NCBI GenBank assembly: GCA_028292405.1
Contig: JAQGMJ010000030.1
Coordinates: forward strand, 98,039 to 162,038
Source of the DNA: Betaproteobacteria bacterium
GTDB lineage: Bacteria; Pseudomonadota; Gammaproteobacteria; Burkholderiales; JAEUOS01
Length of the DNA stretch: 64,000 bases
Direction: 5' to 3'
Part shown: positions 44,227 through 53,225 of the stretch, piece by piece
Layout of the letters: each line of letters begins with the position of its first letter
Numbering within the stretch: position 1 is the first letter of the stretch
The notes under the pieces: model-generated
What the model was told of the DNA's origin: nothing
Databases searched by the model: none
Seen by the model: the letters and a program-made list of their open reading frames with translations, nothing else
Program-made: the position numbers and the translations under genes

Positions 44227-46572
44227 TCAGGGTTTGCCGATCGAGATCGATTGCGGCACCGGCATCGCCACCGCCACCGCCTTGCCGCCGGCACCGGTCG
44301 GAGAAATCGCCAGCACCTGGGCGAGGGCGGCCGGCGCCGGCCCGATGGCGCGGAAGGTCACCGTTACCAGCGAACCCTGGCCGGTGACGCCTTGCGGCGC
44401 CGAGCGCACGACGGTGGCAAACAACTGTCCTGCCATCTTGTTGACCCGGCTGGAGAAATTGGTGGCGCTGCCCTGGCGCAGCAGGTCGCCTTCGGTTACA
44501 TCGACGATCTCCAGCGCCTGCGCGTCGTAGCCGATCGCCAGCGGCACGCTGGTCACCGGCTCGCCCGCGCGCATGCTCAGGGTCATGCTGAAGGTGGAGC
44601 CGACCGTGGCGGTTGCCGGTGCCTGCCAGGTCACGCTGGTGGGACCGACAGCGGCCAGCGGCGCGGACGGGGAAGGCGCAGGCGCGGCTGCCGCGCCTTC
44701 GGCGCCATTCGGAGGGGAGGCGCCAGCGGGTACCACCACGCCTGGTCCCGAGAATACGGCGGGCGCAGCGCCGGCACTGACGACCGGAACCGGATTGGCA
44801 ACCCCCGGGGCGGGCGCCAGGGTCTCGATGGCGCGGCTGCGCAAGGAAGCCTCGGTGCCGGACTCGAACTCCGAGCTGGCCAAGTCCGGGCGGCGGATGT
44901 TGCGGATCAGGTGCGGCGTGATCGACAGCACGATCTCGGTCTTGTTCGTAGTGTCCGAGTGATCGCCGAACAGATGACCGAGCACCGGCAGGGACCCGAG
45001 CCCGGGTACGCGGTTGATGATCCTGCGGTCCTCATCGCTGATCAGGCCGGCGAGGATCTGGTTCTCGCCGTCCTTGAGCCGGATCACGGTGTTCGCATTG
45101 CGGGTGCCGATCTGGTAGGCCAGCGCGCCGGACTTGGTAGTGACCTGGTTGGCGATGGTGCTCACCTCCATCGCGATCTTGATGGCGATTTCGTCGTCGG
45201 CGTAAATGGTGGGCTCCACTTCCAGCTTCAGGCCGACGTCGATGTATTGCACGCTCTCGGCGACGAAGCCGGTCGAGGTGGTGGTGGTGGTGATGTTCGG
45301 CACGCGGTCGCCGACCAGGATTTTTGCCTTCTCCTTGTTGCGCGAACGAATGCGCGGATTGGCCAGGATATTGGCGTCGCTGTTTTCGCGCTTGGCGTTG
45401 ATGGTCAGCGGCGTCAAGGCCGCGCTGATCCCGCCGCTGCCCAGGTGGCGCAGATCGCTCAAGGTGACGGCGCCGCCGGCATTCGACGGCAAGGGCGAAA
45501 GCGCCAATTGGTCCGGCCACTGGATGCCGAGGTTGGAAATGCGGTTGCGGTTGACTTCCAGCACCTCGACATCGAGCATCACCTCAGGCTCCGGCAGGTC
45601 GTGCATCGCCGCCAGCTTTTCGGCCAGGCGAATCGCCTCCGGCGTGTCGCGCATGATCACCATGTTCTGCTTTTCGTCGACCACAACGTCCTTGGTCTTG
45701 ACGATGGTCTTGATGGTGTTGGCCACCAGCTTGGCGTCCGCATTGGCGAAAATGAAAGTCTTCACTACCAGCGGCTGGTAGTCGCGCGCCTTGGCCGCGT
45801 TGTTCGGATAGATCAGGATGGAGTTGGCGTCGAGCACGCGCTGCTCCAGCTGGTTGGTCAGCAGCACCATGTTGACGGCCGAATCGATCGTCGTATTGCG
45901 CAGGAATACGGTGGTCTTCTGGTCGCCGCGCACGTCCTTGTCGAACAGGAAGTTCAGGCCGGAGGTATGCGCCAGCACTTCGAACACCTGCTTGAGCGTG
46001 GTGTCCTTGAACTCGATGGTGATGGGCTTTTTCAGCGATGCGGCAAGCAGGGTCTCGACCGGCAGGCGCGCCGTCCTGGCCTCGATGGCGCGCTGCAGTT
46101 CCAAGGCGGCCGCGTTCTGCGGCGCCTCGGTCAGGATCTCCCGCAGCGCGCGCTGCGCGGCCGCGTTGTCGCCGGCCTTGGCCGCCGCCGCGGCGTCCTT
46201 TTGCAGTTCGGCCAGACGCCTGTCGCGCTGGATTTTCGCCAGGCCGGCGAGTGCCCGGGCATCGCTGGCGTCGATCGCCAACACGCGCCGGTACCAGGTA
46301 TCGGCAAGCGCCGCGTCCCCCTGGGCTAGCGCGGCATCGGCATTTTGGTGATAGCCGGCAATGGTGCGCTCGCGGGCCTGCACCAGGGCGGCGCGATATT
46401 CGGCATTGTTCGGCTCGGTACGCAGCGCTTCCTGGAACTTGCGGATGCCGGCTTCGCCGTCGCCGCGCGCCACCATCGCCCGGCCTTCGATGAAGGCGGA
46501 GTCGTCGGCGCAACTGGCGAGAAAAATGGCGATGCCGATCGCGGCAACAAATGGTCTGGTTTTCTGAAACAT
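44227..46572 (-). CDS. Secretin (GspD/PilQ-like) with C-terminal cohesin-like domain
   Basis: A 781-residue outer-membrane channel protein. It is a lipoprotein by signal (lipobox LASC). TPR-like repeats (about 20-150) come first, then an STN/N0-type domain (about 180-250, ITIEFKDTTLKQVFEVLA) and N-domains. The secretin core (about 340-590) includes VPGLGSLPVLGHLFG. After a Pro/Ala-rich linker, the last 110 residues (VGSTFSMTLSMRAGEPVTSV, then ALEIVDVTEGDLL) look like a cohesin domain. The ATG overlaps the stop of the preceding gene by one base. Confidence 0.88.
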   Translation of the reverse strand: MFQKTRPFVAAIGIAIFLASCADDSAFIEGRAMVARGDGEAGIRKFQEALRTEPNNAEYRAALVQARERTIAGYHQNADAALAQGDAALADTWYRRVLAIDASDARALAGLAKIQRDRRLAELQKDAAAAAKAGDNAAAQRALREILTEAPQNAAALELQRAIEARTARLPVETLLAASLKKPITIEFKDTTLKQVFEVLAHTSGLNFLFDKDVRGDQKTTVFLRNTTIDSAVNMVLLTNQLEQRVLDANSILIYPNNAAKARDYQPLVVKTFIFANADAKLVANTIKTIVKTKDVVVDEKQNMVIMRDTPEAIRLAEKLAAMHDLPEPEVMLDVEVLEVNRNRISNLGIQWPDQLALSPLPSNAGGAVTLSDLRHLGSGGISAALTPLTINAKRENSDANILANPRIRSRNKEKAKILVGDRVPNITTTTTSTGFVAESVQYIDVGLKLEVEPTIYADDEIAIKIAMEVSTIANQVTTKSGALAYQIGTRNANTVIRLKDGENQILAGLISDEDRRIINRVPGLGSLPVLGHLFGDHSDTTNKTEIVLSITPHLIRNIRRPDLASSEFESGTEASLRSRAIETLAPAPGVANPVPVVSAGAAPAVFSGPGVVVPAGASPPNGAEGAAAAPAPSPSAPLAAVGPTSVTWQAPATATVGSTFSMTLSMRAGEPVTSVPLAIGYDAQALEIVDVTEGDLLRQGSATNFSSRVNKMAGQLFATVVRSAPQGVTGQGSLVTVTFRAIGPAPAALAQVLAISPTGAGGKAVAVAMPVPQSISIGKP

Positions 46573-47090
46573 CAATCTGCACTGCCGATCTGCAAGGTCT
46601 GCCGTTCATTGAGCGGCAGGTAGGTCACTACTGCGGTGGGCGGGGCGATGCTCTCGACCCGATAGGTGCTGCCGATCATGTCGCTGGCGCGCACGATGTA
46701 GGTGTTGTCCTGCTCACCGAGGAAGACCTCCCAGGCGCCGTCCTCCAGCTTCTTGCCCAGCACGGTAAAGGGCAGGGGCGGGGCTACGGGCTTGGGTGGC
46801 GGCAAGGTCGAGAGCGGTGGGGGCGGGGGTGGCGGCGGATTCCAGTTTTGCAGGGCGAAGGCGTCGACCGGCGTCGCGCTGCGGATGCGCGGGCGCAGGG
46901 CGGCAATCATTGTGTTGCCGGTCTTTTCAATCGGCTCGGTAGCCTTGCTCTCGGTCGCTGCAGTGGCGCGCACACCGCGAGTGGGCGCCGCCAAATCCAC
47001 GGCCGGCTTGGCCGGCGGGCCGAACAGCACCAGGCCGCCGGCACCGGCGGACAAGGTCAGCAGGACCGTCCAGCGCCGCGTCAGTTTCAC
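46572..47090 (-). CDS. PilP-like secretion component
   Basis: A 172-residue bitopic protein. An N-terminal membrane anchor (about residues 8-24) and a long Pro-rich linker with a polyproline run lead to a small beta domain (PFTVLGKKLEDGAWEVFLG, then IVRASDMIGSTYRVESI). Position between PilO-like and secretin genes and this layout match PilP/GspC proteins that link the inner membrane platform to the secretin. I recall such genes being misnamed 'translation initiation factor' in databases; nothing here supports that. Confidence 0.75.
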   Translation of the reverse strand: MKLTRRWTVLLTLSAGAGGLVLFGPPAKPAVDLAAPTRGVRATAATESKATEPIEKTGNTMIAALRPRIRSATPVDAFALQNWNPPPPPPPPLSTLPPPKPVAPPLPFTVLGKKLEDGAWEVFLGEQDNTYIVRASDMIGSTYRVESIAPPTAVVTYLPLNERQTLQIGSAD

Positions 47091-47644
47091 CTGGCCTCGC
47101 TACGCACATAGAACACCAGGCGCAGGCGCGCCTCGGTCGCCGCCGTACCGATACCGTTGCGCTTGAATGCAACTTCTTCCAGCGCGGCCGCGGGCGCTTC
47201 GGCCAGCACGCCATCGATGAACTCACGCAGCTTGATGTAAGGTCCCTGGACCGGCAGCACCATCTGGTAGGTGGCAAAGCCGCCTTTCTTGTCCTCAAGC
47301 AGGTGATATTCGGCCTGGGACAACGTCAGCCCGGCTTTTTGCGCCTCGGCAAACACGGTCTTGATCAGGTCGGGCGTTTGCGCGCTGGTGGACAAGGTCT
47401 TGTCGAAAGCGGCCAGACGGGCGGCGAGCAACGCATTGAGCGTCGGCGGCTGCACAGGCAGTTTGGGGTTTGCAGCCTGCGCGAGCAGACGCCGCGACTC
47501 CGACTGCACGTGCGCTACACGCACTTGCTGCGCGGGTAGCCACCAGAAGTTGATCGCCAGGCCCAGGCCGAGCAGCACGAGACCCGCCGGCATGGGCCAG
47601 CCGGTACGGCGCAGCAACAGCTCGATGCGCAGACGTGGATACAT
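47087..47644 (-). CDS. PilO/GspM-like inner membrane component
   Basis: A 185-residue protein with one N-terminal transmembrane helix (about residues 17-35), a coiled-coil segment and a ferredoxin-like periplasmic part (GGFATYQMVLPVQGPYIKLREFIDGVL), as in PilO. The ATG at 47644 overlaps the stop of the PilN-like gene by one base, and its end overlaps the PilP-like start by four. It forms part of the assembly platform. Confidence 0.8.
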   Translation of the reverse strand: MYPRLRIELLLRRTGWPMPAGLVLLGLGLAINFWWLPAQQVRVAHVQSESRRLLAQAANPKLPVQPPTLNALLAARLAAFDKTLSTSAQTPDLIKTVFAEAQKAGLTLSQAEYHLLEDKKGGFATYQMVLPVQGPYIKLREFIDGVLAEAPAAALEEVAFKRNGIGTAATEARLRLVFYVRSEAR

Positions 47645-48171
47645 CAGAGATCGTCCTTCCACACGGCCTCGACGGAAAAGCGCAGCGGCCGGTTCGAATC
47701 CTGCGTATTGATCTCGTGCTTGACCAGCAGGGCGTCGACGAAAGGCGGCTGCTGGCGCAGCAAGCGCACGAAGTCGAGCATGTCATCGGCCTGCTTCGCC
47801 TCGGCCGAGATGCGCAGAAGATGCTTGGGGCCATTCGGCTCCAGACCGAGCAAGGCGATGTTGTTCGGCTTGATCCGCTCCAGCGAACTGAACAGCGCCT
47901 GCCAGGGGAGATTGAGCTCGGCAATCGCACCATTGATTGCGGTGACCCGGTCTTCGGCGATGACCACCGGCGCGACCGGCGCAGGCAGGCGCACATTTAC
48001 CGCTGCCTGCGCCCGTGCCATCTCGGCCATCACACGGCTTTCATCGAGACTGAAATTGCTGACGCGCCAGGCGGTACCAATGCAGGCGGCTGCCCCCGCG
48101 GCGAACAGCAGCAACGCCCAGCCCGATGCGGGAACGCGGGCGCCGGAAAAATCGATGCGCACCGGCGTCAA
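47644..48171 (-). CDS. PilN/GspL-C-like inner membrane component
   Basis: A 175-residue protein. A short cytoplasmic start (TPVRIDFSG) precedes one transmembrane helix (about residues 17-37) and a periplasmic ferredoxin-like domain (WQALFSSLERIKPNNIALLGLEPNGPKH). I start it at a TTG that overlaps the stop of the PilM-like gene (TTGA), because open sequence further upstream only shadows that gene. The typical PilN cytoplasmic tail motif is not obvious. Confidence 0.75.
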   Translation of the reverse strand: MTPVRIDFSGARVPASGWALLLFAAGAAACIGTAWRVSNFSLDESRVMAEMARAQAAVNVRLPAPVAPVVIAEDRVTAINGAIAELNLPWQALFSSLERIKPNNIALLGLEPNGPKHLLRISAEAKQADDMLDFVRLLRQQPPFVDALLVKHEINTQDSNRPLRFSVEAVWKDDL

Positions 48172-48983
48172 GGCCAGACTCCCGAGAGCGCCAACCGGTA
48201 TTTTCCGGCCCAGTCGGCGCCTTGACCGGGCCACAGGCCAGCGCCCAGCAAGGTTACGGACGAAGTCGTCACGATGGCGGAGGGATTGCCGGTGACGCCG
48301 CTGCAGCGGATGTCGCGCGGCTCGGGCACCATCTCGCGCAGGGCTTCGCGCGCGGCGATGGTCGGCAGATGCGTCACCGCCTGGCCGTTGACATTGTGAA
48401 AACGCGCGGTGCGCCACTCGCGCTTGCCGCGATAGCACAAGGCGACGGAGCGCTCCAGCGCGGCGGCGAACCAGAAATCGCGCTTCGGCAGCAGGTGGCG
48501 AAAGTTGTTCAGCTCGCTCACCATGAAAGGCAGCATGCCGCCAAAGCGCAGCCTCGCCCCGGCGCAGCCCGACTTGACGGCTTCCACCAGTGCCCGCGGC
48601 GCCGCGCACACGAGGTAGGAGGAACTGGCCGGCTCCAGGTCCGCAGACATCACCCAATCGGCCGCCGGCAGGCCAAACTGTTCCTCGAAGCGGGCAGTGA
48701 TGGCGTCCCCCAGCTCGCGGTTGTTTCTCACGCCCTTGGGACGCTCGACCACGTAGTAGCGGACCAGCGAGTCGGCGACGACGAATTCGACATTGCGGGT
48801 GCGGAATTCCGGCGACTCCAGGCGTGCAAATAGCGCGTCCAGCTTCGGCGCCTGCGGATTGACGGTAACCGGCGCGGTGGCGGCGGTAACGATTTCGCGC
48901 TTCCAGCGGCCGCGCAATTTCACTACCGAGATGCGCCGCGGCTCCAGGCCGATACGCAGGCTCTCAGGCTGCAAGAGTGACAC
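48168..48983 (-). CDS. PilM/GspL-like cytoplasmic component
   Basis: A 271-residue protein with weak resemblance to the actin-like PilM/GspL cytoplasmic domain (LQPESLRIGLEPRRISVVKL at the start). It is shorter than PilM (usually about 350), so parts of the actin fold may be reduced. GTG at 48983 is the start, overlapping the ATPase gene end by 20 bases. The call rests mainly on position between the ATPase and PilN-like genes. Confidence 0.65.
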   Translation of the reverse strand: MSLLQPESLRIGLEPRRISVVKLRGRWKREIVTAATAPVTVNPQAPKLDALFARLESPEFRTRNVEFVVADSLVRYYVVERPKGVRNNRELGDAITARFEEQFGLPAADWVMSADLEPASSSYLVCAAPRALVEAVKSGCAGARLRFGGMLPFMVSELNNFRHLLPKRDFWFAAALERSVALCYRGKREWRTARFHNVNGQAVTHLPTIAAREALREMVPEPRDIRCSGVTGNPSAIVTTSSVTLLGAGLWPGQGADWAGKYRLALSGVWP

Positions 48984-50661
48984 GGGCCACCTCCGATAGC
49001 GTAGTCTGGCCCAGGCGCGCCATGTCGAGCGCGACGTCGCGCAAAAAGCGCGTGCCGCCGCGCCGCGCTTCGTCCTTGATGGTGATGATCGAAGCCTTTT
49101 CGGCAATCATCTGGCGCAGCCGGTCGGTCATCGCCATTACCTCCGCGATCGCCTTGCGGCCCTTGAAGCCGGTACCGCGGCAGTCGCCGCAGCCGTGGCC
49201 GCGACGGAAGAGAAACCCCATGGTGCTGGCGGCATCCAGCCCGGCCAGCGTCAGCTCCGCGGCCTTGGGCACGTAGGCGACGGAACAATGCGGGCAATTG
49301 GTGCGCAACAGGCGCTGCGCCCAGATGCCGTTGAGCGCGGACGTCAGCGAGTAGGGATCGATGTTCATATAAGCAAGACGATTGAACACGTCAAACGAGT
49401 TGTTGGCGTGCAGGGTGGAATAGACCGTATGGCCGGTGAGCGCGGCCTGGATAGCCATCTCGGCGGTCTCGCGGTCGCGGATTTCGCCGACCATGATCTT
49501 GTCCGGGTCGTGGCGCAGAATGGAACGCAGGCCGCGCGCGAAAGTCAGGCCCTGCTTTTCATTCACCGGAATCTGCTCGACATCGTCGAGCTCGTATTCG
49601 ACCGGGTCTTCGATGGTGAGGAAATTGTCGCGCCCGGTGTTGACCTCGGAGATCGCGGCATACAGCGTGGTGGTCTTGCCGCTGCCGGTGGGGCCGGTGA
49701 CGAGCAGCATGCCGTAGGGCAGGTCGGTGAGGATGCGCAGCATGTCGAGGGTGCCGGTATCGAAACCGAGATCATTCAGGTGCAACTGGCCGTCGCTGCC
49801 GATCACGGTGCGTTTGTCGAGGATACGCAGCACCGCCGCCTCGCCATGGATGGTCGGCATCACCGAGACGCGGATGTCGATGTTGCGGCTCTGGTAGGCC
49901 ACCTGGAACTTGCCGTCCTGCGGCACCCGGCGCTCGGCGATGTCGAGCTCAGCCAGCACCTTGATGCGCGAGATCATCTGCTCGGCGGTCTCGCCGCCGT
50001 CGATATGGGTCACCGGCACCAGCACGCCATCGATCCGGTATTTGATCTGCATGCCGCGCGTGGTGCGCCGCAGATGGATGTCGCTTGCGCCTTCCTTCAA
50101 GCCGTCGTAAAGCGTCGAGTTGACGATCTTGACGACCGGGCTTGAGTCTTCGCTGATGCTTTTGAGCGAGAGGTTGGCCGCCTGCGCATTCACGCCGGCG
50201 CCCTGGTTTCCGGCGCCTTGCAGGCTATCGATGGCACGCACGCCGGCTTCCTGCCGCGCCAGGTACGCGTGGATGTCGGCGCGCAGGGCGAGGCAGATGC
50301 GCACCGGCGCGCCGGCCTGCGCTTCGAGCCAGTCCTGCAGGCTGGCGTCGAACGGGTCCGGCACCACGCCCGCATAGCCGTCGGCGGCATTGCCGAACAG
50401 CACACAGTCGCGCTGCATCGCCTTGGGCAGGGGCAGGGCGTCGAAGGCCGGCGTCCAGTCGAACATCTGCGCGGTTTCGACCACCGGCATGCCGAACAGC
50501 CGGGCAGTCGATTCGACGAACTCGCGCGCACCCAGCTGGCACCCCGCTTCGAGTTCCGCATACACGCTCTTGCCGGAGGCCTTGGCAGCCTTGCGCGCCT
50601 CGTGGACCTGCGGGGTCGTGATGACGGGCCCGATACCGGCGATCTTTTCAGGTGCGTTCAC
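48964..50661 (-). CDS. Secretion ATPase GspE/PilB family
   Basis: A 565-residue ATPase that powers pseudopilus assembly. The N-terminal domain (about 1-150) resembles MshEN. The ATPase core has Walker A GPTGSGKTTT (Lys329) and a Walker B region with KIMVGEIRDRETAEMAIQAA. A zinc-binding tetracysteine (CPHC and CGDC, near residues 455-490) is typical of GspE. It overlaps the GspF gene by four bases. Confidence 0.95.
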   Translation of the reverse strand: MNAPEKIAGIGPVITTPQVHEARKAAKASGKSVYAELEAGCQLGAREFVESTARLFGMPVVETAQMFDWTPAFDALPLPKAMQRDCVLFGNAADGYAGVVPDPFDASLQDWLEAQAGAPVRICLALRADIHAYLARQEAGVRAIDSLQGAGNQGAGVNAQAANLSLKSISEDSSPVVKIVNSTLYDGLKEGASDIHLRRTTRGMQIKYRIDGVLVPVTHIDGGETAEQMISRIKVLAELDIAERRVPQDGKFQVAYQSRNIDIRVSVMPTIHGEAAVLRILDKRTVIGSDGQLHLNDLGFDTGTLDMLRILTDLPYGMLLVTGPTGSGKTTTLYAAISEVNTGRDNFLTIEDPVEYELDDVEQIPVNEKQGLTFARGLRSILRHDPDKIMVGEIRDRETAEMAIQAALTGHTVYSTLHANNSFDVFNRLAYMNIDPYSLTSALNGIWAQRLLRTNCPHCSVAYVPKAAELTLAGLDAASTMGFLFRRGHGCGDCRGTGFKGRKAIAEVMAMTDRLRQMIAEKASIITIKDEARRGGTRFLRDVALDMARLGQTTLSEVARVTLAA

Positions 50662-51878
50662 TGGAAGCTCCCGGCCAGATCGAAAATCGGCATATACAGG
50701 AGGATCACGATGACACCGACCACCAGGCCGATAAAGGCCATCAGCAGCGGCTCGAAGGCCTTGGTGAACCAGTCGATCCAGCGCGCGATTTCGCCGTCGT
50801 AGTAACGCGCGCTGCGGGTGAGCATTTCGCCCAGCTTGCTGGAGCGCTCGCCGACGCGCAAGAAGCGCACCGACACCGGCGTGGTCAGGCCGTTGCGCTC
50901 GAATGAATCGGTGAAGGAAGCGCCGGTGCGTATTTGCGCCGTCGCCGCGCGCAGCTTCGAGCGCAGCGCGGTCGAGAGCATGGCCTCGACCATGCCCAAT
51001 GCAGCTACCGCCGGCAGGCCGCCGTCGATCAGCATGCCCAGCGTCAGGTAGAGCCGCGCCAGGCTATAGAGATGCACACGCGGCGCCATACCCGGCAGGC
51101 GCTCCAGCAAGGCGACAAAGCCGCCATCGCGACGCAGCGCCCCGATCGCGATAACCACGCCAGCCGCCAGGGCCAGCGCCAGCAGGGCCGCCGTTTGCGG
51201 ATGCGCAACGACGCCGTCGTGCACCGCCAGCAAGGCAGCCGAGACCGCCGGCAACGGCCGCCCGCTGCTCTGGTAGACAGCGGAGAATCGCGGCACCACA
51301 TAGCCGGCGAGAAAGCCCACCACCAGCAGGCCGACGCCGCTCAGGATCAGCGGATAAACCGATGCGCTCACGACCTTGCCGCGCACCGCATCGACCCGCA
51401 CCTGGTATTCGATATAACGCGTCAGCGCCTCCGGCAGATTGCTGGTGTGCTCGGCGGCACGGACAATGCCGACGTACAGCGGCGGAAACACCGCGCCGGC
51501 CGACTCCAGCGCCTCGGAAAAGCGCCGTCCCTCACCCAGCGATTTCTGAATGCGGCCATACAGCGCCTTGATCTCCTCGCGCTCTTCCTTGGCATGCAGG
51601 GTCTCCATCGACTCGACGATGGAAAGGCCTGCTTCCAGCAGAGCCAGCAGCTCCTGGCTGAACAGCAGCAGCGCGAAGCGGCCGCCGCGTCGCGCCGGCC
51701 GCAGGCCGGAAGCGGCAGCGCGGGCGCTGACCGAAAGCGGGCGCATCGCCTGCGCCAGCGCCTGGGCGCGTGCATCGGCTTCGCTGGCCGCATCGACGAT
51801 CAGCGACACCACTTCGTTACGATGCAAGGCACGGACTTCGTATTGCACTGCCGGCGCCCTAGTTGGAAAGGTCGGCAT
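50658..51878 (-). CDS. Inner membrane platform protein GspF/PilC family
   Basis: A 406-residue polytopic protein with two T2SSF domains (LLLFSQELLALLEAGLSIVESM and LYSLARLYLTLGMLIDGGLPAV). Three main hydrophobic segments are visible, the last near the C-terminus (LLMAFIGLVVGVIVILLYMP). I chose the ATG at 51878, giving a 20-base overlap with the GspG-like gene. Confidence 0.92.
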   Translation of the reverse strand: MPTFPTRAPAVQYEVRALHRNEVVSLIVDAASEADARAQALAQAMRPLSVSARAAASGLRPARRGGRFALLLFSQELLALLEAGLSIVESMETLHAKEEREEIKALYGRIQKSLGEGRRFSEALESAGAVFPPLYVGIVRAAEHTSNLPEALTRYIEYQVRVDAVRGKVVSASVYPLILSGVGLLVVGFLAGYVVPRFSAVYQSSGRPLPAVSAALLAVHDGVVAHPQTAALLALALAAGVVIAIGALRRDGGFVALLERLPGMAPRVHLYSLARLYLTLGMLIDGGLPAVAALGMVEAMLSTALRSKLRAATAQIRTGASFTDSFERNGLTTPVSVRFLRVGERSSKLGEMLTRSARYYDGEIARWIDWFTKAFEPLLMAFIGLVVGVIVILLYMPIFDLAGSFQ

Positions 51879-52296
51879 CTTCGCCAGTACCGCCGGGCGC
51901 GCCGTCCTTGCCATAGGAGAGGATGTCGTATTCGCGGCCCGTGGTGCCAGGCGACTGGTAAACATAGGCGCGCCCCCAGGGGTCCGGCGGCACCGCCTTG
52001 CCCAGGTAGGGGCCGTTCCACTTGGCGATGCTGCCCGGCGCCACCATCAGGGCGTTCAGGCCCTGCTCGGTGGTGGGAAAACGCCCGGTGTCGAGACGGT
52101 AGGTGTCCAGCGCCTTGCTCAGGGCATCGATCTGCGCCTTCGCCGCGGTGGTTTCGGATTTGCCGATCTGCGCGAAATAGCGCGGCCCCACATAGGCCGC
52201 GAGCAGGCCGATGATGGCGATCACCACCAGCAGTTCCAGCAATGTGAACCCGCGCGCACCAGGCGCCGGGCGCTGTTTTTCAGATACTGTTTTCAT
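51859..52296 (-). CDS. Major pseudopilin GspG
   Basis: A 145-residue protein with leader ending GARG, then FTLLELLVVIAIIGLLAAYV with Glu5. The GspG signature TGRFPTTEQGLNALM, WNGPYL and DPWGRAYVYQSPG are all present, including the region forming the calcium site in known GspG. It is the first core gene of the secretion operon, just after the transglycosylase gene. Confidence 0.94.
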   Translation of the reverse strand: MKTVSEKQRPAPGARGFTLLELLVVIAIIGLLAAYVGPRYFAQIGKSETTAAKAQIDALSKALDTYRLDTGRFPTTEQGLNALMVAPGSIAKWNGPYLGKAVPPDPWGRAYVYQSPGTTGREYDILSYGKDGAPGGTGEDADLSN

Positions 52297-52329
52297 GCTT
52301 CACCTTCATGCTTGCTGCGCCCTGCGGCG

Positions 52330-53019
52330 CTATCTTGTTTTCGCCGCTTCGGCCTGGCGATAGCTCTCGTAACGCGTCAGTACCTCGGGAACGTAGAGCA
52401 TGGTTTCGCGAAACGGCGGCACCCGCCTGGCGTGGCGCTCGACGTTTGCTTCGCCCGAGTTGTAGGCCGCCAGCGCCAGTGCCAGGTTGCCGGCGTACCG
52501 GGTCAGCAGATCCTTGAAATAGCGCGCGCCGGCGTCGAGGTTCTGCGCGGGATCGGCCCGGTCGGTGGTGCCGTAGCGCTTTGCCGTGCCGGGCATCAGT
52601 TGCATCAGGCCGCGGGCGCCGGCGGGGGAAACCGCGCGGTTGTCGAACTGCGACTCCACGTGGGCAATCGCCCGCAGCAGCGAAGGGTCCAGGCCGTGGC
52701 GCGCGGACACGTCCTGGATCAACGGCTCCAGCGCCTCGCGGCGCTTGCGCAGCGACTCATTGTCCCTGGGCCCGCGCCCGAAGCCTGCGACGAACGGCTC
52801 GCTCGTGCCCTTTAGAAAAAGGCGGGAGGAGACATCCTGCGCCTGATTCGTATAGACCGGCACCCCCTCGGGCGAGCGCGAAACGTAAACGTCCGCGGCA
52901 TGGGCCTGGGGCTGGAACGCCGGGCCGGCCGCCAAACCAAGCAGGCAAGCACCAATTCCCGGACACAAATAATCAAACGCCCGCGCGACCTCGCGCCAGG
53001 CAAAACCGTTGTTCTTCAT
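52330..53019 (-). CDS. Lytic transglycosylase (SLT family)
   Basis: A 229-residue exported enzyme that cleaves peptidoglycan glycan strands. A signal peptide ends near PQAHA. A short DUF4124-like segment (VYVSRSPEGVPVYTNQ) precedes the SLT domain with catalytic Glu122 in AIAHVESQFD, then GARGLMQLMPGTAKRYG and LALAAYNSGEANV. It is encoded 33 bases upstream of gspG on the same strand, suggesting it opens the wall for this secretion machine. Confidence 0.92.
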   Translation of the reverse strand: MKNNGFAWREVARAFDYLCPGIGACLLGLAAGPAFQPQAHAADVYVSRSPEGVPVYTNQAQDVSSRLFLKGTSEPFVAGFGRGPRDNESLRKRREALEPLIQDVSARHGLDPSLLRAIAHVESQFDNRAVSPAGARGLMQLMPGTAKRYGTTDRADPAQNLDAGARYFKDLLTRYAGNLALALAAYNSGEANVERHARRVPPFRETMLYVPEVLTRYESYRQAEAAKTR

Positions 53020-53225
53020 GGGTACCTCTACAACCAACCAGAATAACGCCGGCCGCTTGTGTACTAACCCACGGAAAACCCACCAGAAAGAAATTTACAG
53101 TTCGCCGGATGACGCTCCAGGTGCCCGCCAGGACCAGTCACGGCGGCGCTGTGGTTGCGGCCCATCTCGGTGGACCTGGGCCGCCAGACTTCCCGGACCT
53201 GCCTGCTTGCGGCGACTCCGCCCGC

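Noticed and set aside
43855..46329. An 824-codon open frame antisense to the secretin
   Set aside because: Composition is typical of an antisense shadow in high-GC DNA; the secretin and pseudopilin frames have clear domains.
44227..46572. Cellulosome-type scaffold because of the cohesin-like domain
   Set aside because: Only one such domain, attached to a secretin, and no dockerin or cellulase in the window.
46572..47090. Translation initiation factor IF-2 fragment suggested by the Pro/Ala-rich linker
   Set aside because: No GTPase motifs; the anchor, linker and position fit a PilP/GspC-like component.
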